Source: Vibrio natriegens NBRC 15636 = ATCC 14048 = DSM 759 (lineage in GTDB: Bacteria; Pseudomonadota; Gammaproteobacteria; Enterobacterales; Vibrionaceae). Taken from it: a stretch of 64,000 bases of DNA. The notes under the pieces were generated by a model. That model ran no database searches. It was not told the origin of the DNA and saw only the letters and a program-made list of their open reading frames with translations. Of this stretch, positions 45,128-53,875 are shown piece by piece. Position numbers and translations under genes: made by a program. Location: positions 1,798,001 through 1,862,000 of the forward strand of contig NZ_CP141822.1 of NCBI RefSeq assembly GCF_035621455.1. Reading direction: 5' to 3'. Positions within the stretch are counted from its first letter, which is position 1. Every line of letters begins with the position of its first letter.

Positions 45128-46507
45128 GTGGACGTTGGAATATTGGGCATATTGCTGTCGTTAGTTTTGTTGATGTACCTCGCGTACCGAGGCATGTCAG
45201 TCATTTGGTTAGCACCTATTTTAGCATTAGTTGCTGCTCTGTTTTCTGCCGGAACGTACATGATGGCCAGTTATACAGAAGTCTTCATGTTAAGCGCGGC
45301 AAACTATGTAAAACTCTATTTTCCCGCCTTCTTGCTTGGTGCGATTTTTGGCAAAGTGATGGATGATTCTGGCGCAGCAAAGTCAATCGCTAAAGTCATT
45401 GTGAATAAGGTTGGGAGCAATAATGCGATCTTAGCCGTGGTGCTCGCCGTATCGGTGTTGACCTACGGCGGTGTATCGATGTTTGTGGTGGTATTTGCAG
45501 TCTACCCTATTGCCGCTCAAATATTTAAAGACAGCAATGTGCCTAAACGTCTGATTCCAGGGACGATTGCGCTAGGCTCCTTCACATTTACCATGACCGC
45601 TTTACCAGGGTCACCACAAATCCAAAATACCATCGCGATGCCTTTTTTCGGTACCACGGCATACGCAGCGCCAGCGCTTGGATTAGTTGGTGCCGGTGCC
45701 ATGTTTGGCTTGGGCATGCTTTGGCTTAAACGCCGTGAAGCTATTGCTCGAACAAACGGAGAAGGTTATGGCATTCACGATGAGTCGGAAAGTGACGATA
45801 GCGAAGAGAATAACAACATTCCTTCAGCGACCATTGCCTTTATCCCGATCGTTATCGTGCTGGTTTTAAACTTTCTGATCGTGACTTTCTATTTCCCAAG
45901 TGTCGATACCAGTTACCTAGCCAACTACGATACTACGCTGCAAAAAGTCAATGGCATGTGGAGCCTTATCATCGCGCTAACCACCGCCATTATCGTCGCA
46001 CTCTTATTGTTTAAGAAATACATGAAGGACATACGCTTTTCTCTTAACGAAGGCGGTGAAAGCTCCATCATGCCGATCATGAATACCGCCGCCGCTGTCG
46101 GGTTTGGTAACGTGATCAAATCGCTCTCCTCCTTTGAATTAGTCAAAGAAGGGATACTTTCGATACCAGGAACCCCACTTTTATCCTTTGCGATGTCGAC
46201 CAGTTTACTTGCAGGTATTACAGGGTCAGCCTCAGGAGGCCTGAGTATAGCGTTGGATGCACTTGGCCAGGTTTATATTCAAAAAGCTCTGGAGTTAGGG
46301 ATTAGTCTTGAGTCTTTACACCGTATTGCAGCGATAGCTTGCGGCGGATTAGATTCACTCCCTCATAATGGCGCGGTGATTACACTGCTTGGGATTTGTG
46401 GCATGACTCACCGCGATTCGTACAAAGATATTTTTGTCTGTACGCTGGCGATTCCTGTCGTTGCGACTGGTGTTGTTTTAATTTTCGCGTCCATGGGCGT
46501 GGTGTAA
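45128..46507 (+). CDS. GntP-family permease
   Basis: Membrane carrier of 459 residues with about 12 hydrophobic segments. Family stretches: GGVSMFVVVFAVYPIA, FTMTALPGSPQIQNTIAMPF, and HNGAVITLLGICGMTHRDSY near the end. GntP members take up gluconate, serine or hydroxyacids with protons. GTG 45128 is chosen since GGAG lies seven bases before it; an ATG at 45071 would run through the IolR-type box. It could import an organic acid or export a product such as 3-hydroxypropionate. Confidence 0.87.
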   Translation: MDVGILGILLSLVLLMYLAYRGMSVIWLAPILALVAALFSAGTYMMASYTEVFMLSAANYVKLYFPAFLLGAIFGKVMDDSGAAKSIAKVIVNKVGSNNAILAVVLAVSVLTYGGVSMFVVVFAVYPIAAQIFKDSNVPKRLIPGTIALGSFTFTMTALPGSPQIQNTIAMPFFGTTAYAAPALGLVGAGAMFGLGMLWLKRREAIARTNGEGYGIHDESESDDSEENNNIPSATIAFIPIVIVLVLNFLIVTFYFPSVDTSYLANYDTTLQKVNGMWSLIIALTTAIIVALLLFKKYMKDIRFSLNEGGESSIMPIMNTAAAVGFGNVIKSLSSFELVKEGILSIPGTPLLSFAMSTSLLAGITGSASGGLSIALDALGQVYIQKALELGISLESLHRIAAIACGGLDSLPHNGAVITLLGICGMTHRDSYKDIFVCTLAIPVVATGVVLIFASMGVV

Positions 46508-46558
46508 ATCGACTCTAACTATCAGTATCGATAGAATTCTTGAGTCCTTCATATACCT

Positions 46559-46589
46559 AAAAGCAGAGTATTCTTACTCTGCTTTTTTG
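46559..46589 (+). terminator. terminator after the GntP permease
   Basis: AAAAGCAGAGTA (46559-46570) pairs perfectly with TACTCTGCTTTT (46575-46586), 4-base loop, T-run. The A/T symmetry would let it serve mgsA from the other side as well. Confidence 0.93.
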
Positions 46590-46646
46590 TTTCCATTTCA
46601 TTCATTTCCTATAAACGATGTTCTTATTCAGAATCTGAGGAAAAGG

Positions 46647-47102
46647 CTAGGTCCGGTTACTCAAATATTTTTCATAATCAGGAATTTCGATTTCCACCTC
46701 TCCCGACATACACTCAGATGCAAACAAAAAATCCGCCGTCGCTTGATTTGTGGCAACAGGAATATTCCACACACTGGCAATACGAAGTAACGCCTTAACA
46801 TCAGGGTCATGTGGCACCGAGTTTAGCGGGTCCCAAAAGAAGATCAGCATATCCAGACTCCCTTGAGATATGAGGCTTCCAATTTGCTGATCGCCACCCA
46901 TTGGACCGCTAATCATGCTAATAACGGTTAAGTCGGTATTCTTCTGGATCATATGCCCCGTAGTACCAGTGGCATAAAGTGTGTGAGGTTTCAGTTGCTC
47001 TTGTTTTGCGCCAACCCACTTCAGGAGTTGAGCCTTACAGTTATCATGCGCAACTAACGCGATATGTTTACTCGCAGGTATGATTCGAGTTGTCGTATTC
47101 AT
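46647..47102 (-). CDS. mgsA: methylglyoxal synthase
   Basis: Converts DHAP to methylglyoxal and phosphate. The 151 residues include [19 protein letters not shown], the catalytic aspartates in [10 protein letters not shown], and [17 protein letters not shown], all typical. DHAP is a product of inositol breakdown, so its place 178 bp behind iolB on the same strand suggests an overflow role. A hairpin at 47192-47216 lies between them. The ribosome site is weak (AGAAGA). Confidence 0.94.
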   Translation of the reverse strand: MNTTTRIIPASKHIALVAHDNCKAQLLKWVGAKQEQLKPHTLYATGTTGHMIQKNTDLTVISMISGPMGGDQQIGSLISQGSLDMLIFFWDPLNSVPHDPDVKALLRIASVWNIPVATNQATADFLFASECMSGEVEIEIPDYEKYLSNRT

Positions 47103-47191
47103 AACAGTCTTCTTCTAAAAGTAAAAGGGAGTACTGAGCAGGTGTTCACTCAGCCATCGTTGGTGGGTATTTTCATTATTGATAAGAGCAA

Positions 47192-47216
47192 AGAAGCCAT
47201 GAAAATCATGGCTTCT
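47192..47216 (-). terminator. hairpin after iolB
   Basis: AGAAGCCATGA (47192-47202) pairs perfectly with TCATGGCTTCT (47206-47216), 3-base loop. The leftward tail has only TTTGCTCTT, so termination may be partial and allow read-through to mgsA. Confidence 0.65.
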
Positions 47217-47280
47217 GGAGCGAACTTATTCTGCGTGATTCAGTTGGAGCCGAGACAAAATCGCCCTGCTCTATCGCAGA

Positions 47281-48105
47281 TTAATCATGTTTTGCCGCAT
47301 ACTCTGGGCCATTAACCCAGTTATGGTCTTCTTCCCAAGTAAATAACCACTTACGTGAAGGGCCGGCCATAACATTGAGGTAATAGCTATCGTATCCCGC
47401 AATCGTCGCAACAGGGTGATACCCTTTCGGTGCCTTCACTACATCTTTGTTATAAGCAGCCATACACTCGTCTAATGAGCGGTCATCGGTATAAACACGT
47501 TGTAGAACAAACCCTTGCTCTGGGTTTAGTCGGTGATAATACGTCTCTTCAAGATAAGTCTCATTTGGCTCGTTTGCCGTGTCGTGTTTGTGGCTCGGGA
47601 AGGAACTTGTGCAGCCTTCATCAGTGTAAACCTCCACAACCAGCAATGTGTCTGCTTCGGCATAGTCAGGAAGAATGTTGTGAACATAGCGTTTGTTGTT
47701 ACCAACGCCTCTCGCTTCAGCATCGATATTTTCTGGTGCAATCAATCGAGTAGGATAAGTGCCTTTACTTGGCGAGGTACATACTGCCAGCTCAATATCT
47801 GTCAATGCCTTCACTTCACAGTTATCACTTGGTGTCACATAAACTGCATAAGGTTTTTTGCGCTCGAATGGACACATGCGATCACCAATATTCTCGTATG
47901 TTGCCGAATCCGTCACCACAGTTGCCTTACCAGCAACCAATACCAGGCAAGTCTCTACTTCTGAAGCTGGCAGAGAAAGGCTTTCACCTGCTTTTAACTC
48001 ATAAGCTTTAAATCCAACATATCCCCAATCAGCATTTTCTGGGGTAATGTTTTGAGTACAACCGTCAGATGGAGACGCTTGATATTTCGATAGTAGATTA
48101 GACAT
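47281..48105 (-). CDS. iolB: 5-deoxy-glucuronate isomerase
   Basis: Isomerises 5-deoxy-D-glucuronate to 2-deoxy-5-keto-D-gluconate. It is a bicupin of 274 residues: the first cupin has LKAGESLSLPASEVETCLVLVAGK, and the second has the metal site in SSFPSHKHDTANEPNETYLEETYYHR. The ending NVMAGPSRKWLFTWEEDHNWV is typical. AAGGA precedes the ATG. Divergent from iolG, sharing a control region with four IolR-type boxes. Confidence 0.95.
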   Translation of the reverse strand: MSNLLSKYQASPSDGCTQNITPENADWGYVGFKAYELKAGESLSLPASEVETCLVLVAGKATVVTDSATYENIGDRMCPFERKKPYAVYVTPSDNCEVKALTDIELAVCTSPSKGTYPTRLIAPENIDAEARGVGNNKRYVHNILPDYAEADTLLVVEVYTDEGCTSSFPSHKHDTANEPNETYLEETYYHRLNPEQGFVLQRVYTDDRSLDECMAAYNKDVVKAPKGYHPVATIAGYDSYYLNVMAGPSRKWLFTWEEDHNWVNGPEYAAKHD

Positions 48106-48176
48106 TCAACTGTTCCTTATGCGTATTAATGTGCACTTCCCAAATGGGCTTTACATTTCAATTTTACCCATAATAT

Positions 48177-48190
48177 GAAATGAAGATTTC
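48177..48190. promoter_or_regulatory. IolR-type box (GAAA-N6-TTTC), iolB proximal
   Basis: GAAATGAAGATTTC, 72 bp before the iolB start. Confidence 0.6.
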
Positions 48191-48306
48191 AAAAACAATG
48201 ATAAAGATCGGCTAATACCCTTATGTAGAGTCTTCTTTAAGATTTTTCCCTTCACAACTGAACATAGATCACAAAATGATGCCCAGCCTCTATTAACACA
48301 TTTTAT

Positions 48307-48320
48307 GAAATGAAATTTTC
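48307..48320. promoter_or_regulatory. IolR-type box (GAAA-N6-TTTC), iolB distal
   Basis: GAAATGAAATTTTC, a symmetric copy 202 bp before iolB. Confidence 0.6.
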
Positions 48321-48716
48321 ACATCGAAAGATAACTTGAAGGCAACCAGGTGACTGATAACACTTAGCTTCTGGTCGTCGTCTGAACCATCGTACCTGTA
48401 TAATGTAGGCCAACCATGGGTAGGTATAGATAAATAGCGTCCCATATACGCTGTATTTAGAATCAATAGCAATATTCTCGCTGCTATCAATTCACTGTGA
48501 AAACCCGTCATGTCCAGAAAACAAGCCTTATTGCGCAACTGAGTGACTATTTGCGAGGCCACACAATCAGAATTTTCTTACTCTCCTTTCAGCTTAAGAT
48601 CACATTTTGAACAAGCGGTTTATTGAAGAGAATACCCTTACCCCATTACTCTGTTTAGGTGCGGAAGACACCGTTATATCTAGCTATACGCTCTACTTTT
48701 AAGTCAGCGATTTAAT

Positions 48717-48730
48717 GAAATAGAACATTC
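48717..48730. promoter_or_regulatory. IolR-type box (GAAA-N6-ATTC), iolG distal
   Basis: GAAATAGAACATTC. One mismatch in the right arm. Paired with the next box 30 bp downstream. Confidence 0.5.
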
Positions 48731-48746
48731 ACTTTAAATAAAAAAC

Positions 48747-48760
48747 AAAACAAATATTCC
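48747..48760. promoter_or_regulatory. IolR-type box (AAAA-N6-TTCC), iolG proximal
   Basis: AAAACAAATATTCC, 162 bp before the iolG start. The spacing to the previous box is 30 bp, about three helix turns. Confidence 0.55.
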
Positions 48761-48921
48761 ATTTTAAGTTCTACTTCACATTTGCTTGGCAACGCGAATG
48801 CTATATTAGCCTCCAGATTATCGGTAAATGAGTAAGTTACTTACTAATTCAATAATCAAAGTCTGAATGGTGAAACAAAAAAATCACTATCCGCACAAAA
48901 ACATAATTAAGGATGAATATC

Positions 48922-49944
48922 ATGTCTTTAAACATTACTGATCTAAAAGTAGGTGTAATTGGTGTTGGTGCTATCGGTAAAGAGCACATCAAACGTGTGA
49001 ACTATCTCACGGGTGCTCATGTGACCGCGGTATTTGACGTGAATAATGACCAAGTACGCTCATGGCTGACTCAAGAAAATATTGAAGCGGAAGTTTTTGA
49101 TAATGGTGTTGACCTAATCAATTCCGATATGGTCGATGCAATCGTTGTCGCATCTTGGGGCCCAACGCACGAAGAGTTCGTACTAGCAGCAATCGAAGCT
49201 GGTAAATACGTAATGTGTGAAAAGCCATTAGCAGTAACGGAAGAAGGCTGTCGCCGTATCATTGATGCTGAAATGGCTTGCGGTAAGCGCCTTGTTCAGG
49301 TTGGCTTCATGCGTCGTTACGACAAATCATACCGCCAGCTCAAATCCGTACTTGATCAAAAGATCATTGGTGAGCCATTAACGCTAAATGCCTGGCACCA
49401 TGCACCAGAAGCACCAGGGTTTAGCGGTGACATGGCGATTACTGACTCATTCGTTCATGAAGCAGACGTTCTTCGCTGGCTATTGGATGAAGACTACGCG
49501 ACAGCACAGGTTATTCTTCCTCGTAAAACTCAAATCTCTTCTGAGCCAGAGTTACAAGATCCACACATCATGATTCTAAGTACTAAATCTGGTGTTCATA
49601 TCTCGGTTCAGAGCTTCGTATTCTGTCAGTATGGCTACGATATTCAATGTCAGATTACCGGTGAGAAAGGTGTTGCTGCCCTTCCTGATCCTGCGACAAC
49701 TGTGATTCGTACCAACGCGTCACTACAACAAGAAATTTTTGTAGATTGGAAAGACCGCTTCTTTGACGCCTTCGACGTTGAATTCCAAGAATGGATTGAT
49801 GGCGCTCGTGCTGGCCAATTAACAGGCCCAACGTCATGGGACGGCTACTGCGTATCAGTAACGATCGATGCTTGTGTGAAAGCAAAATACTCTGGTGGCA
49901 TTGAGAAAATCGAACTTCCAGAAAAACCTGAATTCTACAACTAA
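48922..49944 (+). CDS. iolG: inositol 2-dehydrogenase (Gfo/Idh/MocA family)
   Basis: NAD-dependent oxidation of myo-inositol to 2-keto-myo-inositol. The 340 residues begin with a Rossmann motif VGVIGVGAIGKEHIKR. The catalytic lysine is in CEKPLAV, and the aspartate and histidine are in TDSFVHEADVLRWLLDEDY. ATG 48922 is favoured: AAGGA ends eight bases before it, while the in-frame ATG at 48913 overlaps that site. Activity on scyllo- or chiro-inositol is also possible in this family. Confidence 0.92.
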   Translation: MSLNITDLKVGVIGVGAIGKEHIKRVNYLTGAHVTAVFDVNNDQVRSWLTQENIEAEVFDNGVDLINSDMVDAIVVASWGPTHEEFVLAAIEAGKYVMCEKPLAVTEEGCRRIIDAEMACGKRLVQVGFMRRYDKSYRQLKSVLDQKIIGEPLTLNAWHHAPEAPGFSGDMAITDSFVHEADVLRWLLDEDYATAQVILPRKTQISSEPELQDPHIMILSTKSGVHISVQSFVFCQYGYDIQCQITGEKGVAALPDPATTVIRTNASLQQEIFVDWKDRFFDAFDVEFQEWIDGARAGQLTGPTSWDGYCVSVTIDACVKAKYSGGIEKIELPEKPEFYN

Positions 49945-49946
49945 TC

Positions 49947-49964
49947 AATGATTTATAAATCATT
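49947..49964. repeat. 18-bp perfect palindrome after iolG
   Basis: AATGATTTATAAATCATT begins two bases after the iolG stop codon. No T-run follows. A similar AT palindrome follows the iolH-like gene (52634-52653). Confidence 0.6.
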
Positions 49965-50019
49965 AGGTTACAAATTCAAAATCTAAACAATTTATATCGA
50001 GTAATACCTACAGTGTATA

Positions 50020-50048
50020 CGGGTGCAGGGATTTGCACCCGGTTGCAA
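50020..50048. promoter_or_regulatory. LacI-type operator plus overlapping hairpin, upstream of the inositol carrier
   Basis: TTGCACCCGGTTGCAA (50033-50048) is a near-perfect palindrome of LacI/GalR type, identical to 53876-53891. Its left half also pairs with CGGGTGCA (50020-50027), giving a hairpin with a 6-base loop. This lies 54 bp before the carrier start. The local LacI-family gene at 52699 is the natural candidate regulator. Confidence 0.75.
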
Positions 50049-50101
50049 CAAAGCAGTTCTGTTGCCCTACACAGAAAAATAAAATTCATTTAGGAGGATT
50101 C

Positions 50102-51577
50102 ATGTCCACTAATAATCAAACTGTAGATACAAGTTATAATTTACGTTATATCCTCGTCATCTGTGCTGTTGCAGCGCTTGGTGGCCTGCTACTAGGTTAT
50201 GACACCGCAGTAATCTCAGGAGCAATTACCCCAATTGCGACCTACTTTGAACTAAGTTCTATCGGCGTCGGTTGGGCTGTATCAAACGTTGCCATTGGTT
50301 GTATTATCGGTGCGTTCTTATCCGGTAAGGTCGCTGATAAATACGGCCGTAAAAAGGCCCTCATTTTATCCGCCATTTTATTTACTATTTCAGCGATTGG
50401 TGCAGCCCTTGTTGACACGTTCTTCTGGTTTATCGTTTATCGCATGATTGGCGGATTAGCGGTTGGTATTGCGTCTTCGGTATCACCGATGTACATGTCA
50501 GAAGTCTCACCGAAGAAAATCCGTGGTCGTGCGTTAAGTTCGCAAAACTTTGCCATCGTATTCGGTCAAGTGGTTATCTTCGTTGTTAACTTCTTAATTG
50601 CTCAAGGTATGACTCACGAATGGCTGGTTGATGTAGGCTGGCGTATCATGATTGGTTCTGAAGCTATCCCATGTGCGTTGTTTGTTCTTGCATCATTCTT
50701 CATCCCTGAGTCGCCTCGTTGGTTAGTGCTGGTAGGACGCGAAAAAGAAGCGCTTGAAGTCACTGGTAAAATCTTCAACCCTGCTTATGCGCCTACGGTT
50801 ATTAACGCGATTCATAACTCTATCCACGAAGAAGCAGAAAACAAAGCGCAAGTTGAAAAGCTTCAAGTTCACAAACAACGCCGCTTTTGGGTTTTCGTTT
50901 TCATCGCAACCATGATTGTTATCTTCCAACAGGCAAGTGGTGTAAACGTAATGATGTACTTCGCACCAGTTGTACTTGAAAAAGTAACAGGTAACAGCCA
51001 GGTCGCGCTCTTCTTGACTATTTGGGTCGGTGTGATTCAGCTAGTGGGTACCTTAATCGGTTCTCTGCTCATGGACAAAGTTGGTCGCAAACCACTGCTA
51101 AAAATTGGTTCATTGGGTGCCACGTTCGGCCTTCTGTTGACGTCTTACTTCATTTACCAATCTGCAGGTTTGCAAGGTGAAGCCGCTATCCAAATGGGTT
51201 ACTGGACACTGTTTGGCATGATGGTATTCATGATTTGCTTTGCGTTCTCATGGAGCTTAGGTGCATGGATTGTCGTATCTGAAATCTTCCCTAACCGCTA
51301 CCGTGGTTTAGGTATGTCATTTGCTATCGGTGGCCTTTGGGTAACTAACTTCCTGATCGGTCTAATATTCCCGGTAATGAATGACAGCCCGCTTCTCAAT
51401 GAGATGTTCCGTGGCGCATTCCCTATGTGGGTATTTGCGTTCTTCATGATTGTTTCTTATTTCTTCGTAAATCGCTACCTACCAGAAACCAATGGTGTAG
51501 CACTAGAAAGAATGGAAGAGCATGTTATGACTAACTGGAACGGCCAACAGACCAAAAAAGTAGACGTACCTGCTTAA
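50102..51577 (+). CDS. iolT: inositol/sugar:proton symporter (MFS)
   Basis: Sugar-porter family MFS protein, 491 residues, 12 membrane segments. Signatures: GGLLLGYDTAVISGA in helix 1, DKYGRKKALI loop, PESPRWLV after helix 6, FQQASGVNVMMYFAP in helix 7, PETNG at the end. This matches bacterial inositol carriers such as IolT. ATG 50102 has AGGAGG; an upstream in-frame ATG at 50033 would begin inside the operator. Regulated probably by the LacI-family protein. Confidence 0.9.
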   Translation: MSTNNQTVDTSYNLRYILVICAVAALGGLLLGYDTAVISGAITPIATYFELSSIGVGWAVSNVAIGCIIGAFLSGKVADKYGRKKALILSAILFTISAIGAALVDTFFWFIVYRMIGGLAVGIASSVSPMYMSEVSPKKIRGRALSSQNFAIVFGQVVIFVVNFLIAQGMTHEWLVDVGWRIMIGSEAIPCALFVLASFFIPESPRWLVLVGREKEALEVTGKIFNPAYAPTVINAIHNSIHEEAENKAQVEKLQVHKQRRFWVFVFIATMIVIFQQASGVNVMMYFAPVVLEKVTGNSQVALFLTIWVGVIQLVGTLIGSLLMDKVGRKPLLKIGSLGATFGLLLTSYFIYQSAGLQGEAAIQMGYWTLFGMMVFMICFAFSWSLGAWIVVSEIFPNRYRGLGMSFAIGGLWVTNFLIGLIFPVMNDSPLLNEMFRGAFPMWVFAFFMIVSYFFVNRYLPETNGVALERMEEHVMTNWNGQQTKKVDVPA

Positions 51578-51593
51578 TAGGTCCAATAAACCC

Positions 51594-51649
51594 ACTGGCA
51601 ATTTGTCGCTCATACTTAGGAATGTATCGATGAGAGACAAATTGCCAGT
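51594..51649 (+). other. long stem-loop between iolT and the IolH-like gene
   Basis: ACTGGCAATTTGTC (51594-51607) pairs perfectly with 51636-51649, and the stem continues inward with one mismatch (GCTCAT with ATGAGA). There is no T-run. The structure sits 16 bp after the iolT stop and 77 bp before the next gene, so it could be an mRNA-stabilising or processing element. Confidence 0.65.
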
Positions 51650-51726
51650 CTAACTAATAACGACTTAATAATTACACGTGAAATCAATAATAGGTTGATT
51701 GATATACACTTTATTTGGAGGTTTTT

Positions 51727-52632
51727 ATGAAAATCGCATTCGACGTTGATGTACTAGCAAAACAAATGAGTATCCCGGATATGGTGCACAAAGTTGCAGA
51801 TTGGGGTTACAAGTATATCGAGCAATCGCCTCATCCACGTATCAACCCGTTCTACAAGCACCCACTATTTTCTCGTGAGTGTGAAAGAGAATACAAAACT
51901 GCCCTACGTCAGGCTGGCGTTGAACTCTCTTCTTTTATCGTTGTTTATCGTTGGTCAGGCCCAACTGAAGAACAACGTAAACATGCAGTAGCAAACTGGA
52001 AAAAAATCGTAGAAATCGCCGTTAACATGGGTGTAGAAGTAATCAACACAGAACTTTCGGGCGATCCAAACCAACAAGAAATCTGTAACGGAATGTGGTT
52101 CCGCTCTATGGATGAATTACTACCTCTATTTGAAAGAGAAGGCATTCGTGTCGAAGTGCAATCGCATCCATGGGATTTCTGTGAACTGAATAATGAAACG
52201 TGTGACCTGGTTAAGTCCTACCGTTCAGACAATCTAAAGTACGTATACTCTGCGCCTCACGGTTTCTTCTATGATCAAGGCAAAGGTGACGTTCGCTCAA
52301 TGCTAGAGTATGCAGGTGACGATCTTTCTCATGTATTGTTCGCTGATACCTTCAACCAAACATTGGATTGTCGTTATATCGCCAACCCACCTTGGTTGAA
52401 CAATCAAGGTCGCAGTGATGTGGCAATCCACCAGCACTTAGCGATGGGTGAAGGCGATGTAGATTTCGATACTATGTTCTCAACACTAAGAGATATGGAT
52501 TTTGCGAATAAGAAATTCGCAGTCGGTGGTGATTCAATTGCTTGTGTCTCTTATTTTGGATTCCCAGAAAAGATGGACGTGCAAGCACCAGCGGCAAGAG
52601 AGCGTTTAGAAAGAGAATTCTTACTTCGATAA
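51727..52632 (+). CDS. iolH: IolH-like sugar phosphate isomerase/epimerase
   Basis: Xylose-isomerase-like TIM barrel of 301 residues. MKIAFDVDVLAKQMSIPDMV, YKYIEQSPHPRINPF, VYRWSGPTEEQRKHAV, then VEVQSHPWDF, YSAPHGFFYDQGKGD and VLFADTFNQTLDCRYI resemble IolH proteins of other inositol clusters, whose exact reaction is undefined. ATG 51727 is set by GGAGG upstream. It follows iolT across a long stem-loop and probably shares its promoter. Confidence 0.78.
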   Translation: MKIAFDVDVLAKQMSIPDMVHKVADWGYKYIEQSPHPRINPFYKHPLFSRECEREYKTALRQAGVELSSFIVVYRWSGPTEEQRKHAVANWKKIVEIAVNMGVEVINTELSGDPNQQEICNGMWFRSMDELLPLFEREGIRVEVQSHPWDFCELNNETCDLVKSYRSDNLKYVYSAPHGFFYDQGKGDVRSMLEYAGDDLSHVLFADTFNQTLDCRYIANPPWLNNQGRSDVAIHQHLAMGEGDVDFDTMFSTLRDMDFANKKFAVGGDSIACVSYFGFPEKMDVQAPAARERLEREFLLR

Positions 52633-52633
52633 T

Positions 52634-52653
52634 ATAATAGTTATAACTATTAT
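52634..52653. repeat. 20-bp perfect palindrome after the IolH-like gene
   Basis: ATAATAGTTATAACTATTAT begins two bases after the stop codon. Its base composition and position mirror the palindrome after iolG. Confidence 0.6.
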
Positions 52654-52656
52654 CCA

Positions 52657-52686
52657 GGTACGGGGCAATATTATCTGTCCCGTACC
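52657..52686. terminator. bidirectional hairpin between iolH-like and lacI genes
   Basis: GGTACGGG (52657-52664) pairs with CCCGTACC (52679-52686), loop of 14. It lies between convergent genes; only short A/T runs flank it. Confidence 0.65.
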
Positions 52687-52698
52687 ATTAAAACATTA

Positions 52699-53715
52699 TT
52701 ATTGTCGATTTATTAAATGTGATTGACGTGTTATTAGCGTTCCAGGCATAAGTATTTTGTTGTTACTATTAATATCAGAATTAAGTAGTTCAACAGATTT
52801 ACTAACCAAAGGTATAAGTTCCTGCCTGAATGTCGTGAGGCTATATTTAGGGGATGACGCTAGATCTATATCGTCAAATCCTACAATAGCAATAGTGTTA
52901 TCAATTTTGTGGTGATGTAATGCATCCAAAGCACCTATGGCTAAAATATCATTCTCACAAAAAATAGCGTCAACTCTCTGATTAACATCGGTTGTTTTTA
53001 TGTAGTCAGAAAGGCAATTAAATGCGAGGTCTCTGGCATAGTGTTTGATATTAAATCTGTGCTCGAGTGGTATATCACACTCAGAAAGTCGACTGTTAAA
53101 ACCTTGAAAGCGTAGCAGCCCTGTTGACTTTTGTTCCGGGCCTGACATGTAAGCCATTCTTTTATAACCTAATTGGATGAAAAGATTGGCAACTTGCTGA
53201 CCCGCCGTTATGCCATCAGTACTGACAGAGTGAACGTTTGGCGTATCACAATGACGATACAGAGAAATGAGAGGAATATGCTCAATGTTTTTTTCAACGA
53301 TTTCTTGAGGTAAGTCAGTACCAAGAAATATGATGCCGTCGACTTGCAACTGACCTGCTAACGTAAGGGCATTCTTATAGTCTTTTTTAGAATGAATATT
53401 GAGAACTATTGGAATTAACCCTTTATTTTGTAGTTTTGATGTAAGTTCATCAAAAACAGTCAATACAACTGGAGATCCTAACTCTGAAATAAGTATAGCG
53501 ACCATGTTAGTTTTATTTTTTGCTAGGCTTCTTGCAAGTAAGTTAGGCTTATAGCCAAGTTCTTCAGCGGCTTTTAGCACTTTATTTAAACTAGACTCAG
53601 AAATTGAAGAACCCTGAGTAAATGCTCGGGAAACAGTCCATTTTGATACACCTGCAAGTTTTGCCACATCACGAGCAGTGATATTTTTTGTGACTTTGTC
53701 TTTATTTTCTTTCAT
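52699..53715 (-). CDS. LacI-family transcriptional regulator
   Basis: Regulator of 338 residues. N-terminal helix-turn-helix ITARDVAKLAGVSKWTVSRAF (about residues 12-32), hinge NLLARSLAKNKTN, then a periplasmic-binding-protein-like effector domain with VDGIIFLGTDLP, CENDILAIGALDAL and VGFDDIDLASS. It lies amid the inositol genes. Two identical 16-bp palindromes (50033-50048, 53876-53891) upstream of iolT and of the second TIM-barrel gene are its likely targets. The effector is probably an inositol isomer or keto-inositol; this is inference. Confidence 0.92.
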   Translation of the reverse strand: MKENKDKVTKNITARDVAKLAGVSKWTVSRAFTQGSSISESSLNKVLKAAEELGYKPNLLARSLAKNKTNMVAILISELGSPVVLTVFDELTSKLQNKGLIPIVLNIHSKKDYKNALTLAGQLQVDGIIFLGTDLPQEIVEKNIEHIPLISLYRHCDTPNVHSVSTDGITAGQQVANLFIQLGYKRMAYMSGPEQKSTGLLRFQGFNSRLSECDIPLEHRFNIKHYARDLAFNCLSDYIKTTDVNQRVDAIFCENDILAIGALDALHHHKIDNTIAIVGFDDIDLASSPKYSLTTFRQELIPLVSKSVELLNSDINSNNKILMPGTLITRQSHLINRQ

Positions 53716-53875
53716 TGGCTCAACAATTATATTGACAGTTTATTTTTATAGGATTTAAATTGATTTTAAAATAATCATGACTCTGTGACTATATAAAATC
53801 ACGAAATAATACAAAGTGTCATTAATCGCACCGTTGATCAATCTTTTTGGTCAACAAATGCGAAACTAACCAACT

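Larger units (their letters stand above)
48106..48921. promoter_or_regulatory. iolB/iolG divergent control region
   Basis: 816 bp. Four IolR-type boxes: two on the iolB side (48177-48190, 48307-48320) and two on the iolG side (48717-48730, 48747-48760). GATCACA-type half sites at 48268 and 48598 could belong to weak CRP sites. The middle holds an open leftward frame (48293-48562) that I do not accept as a gene, since it runs through an operator and has no ribosome site. Confidence 0.6.

Noticed and set aside
48293..48562. Leftward 89-codon frame between iolB and iolG
   Set aside because: It runs through an IolR-type box, has no ribosome site and resembles no protein family.
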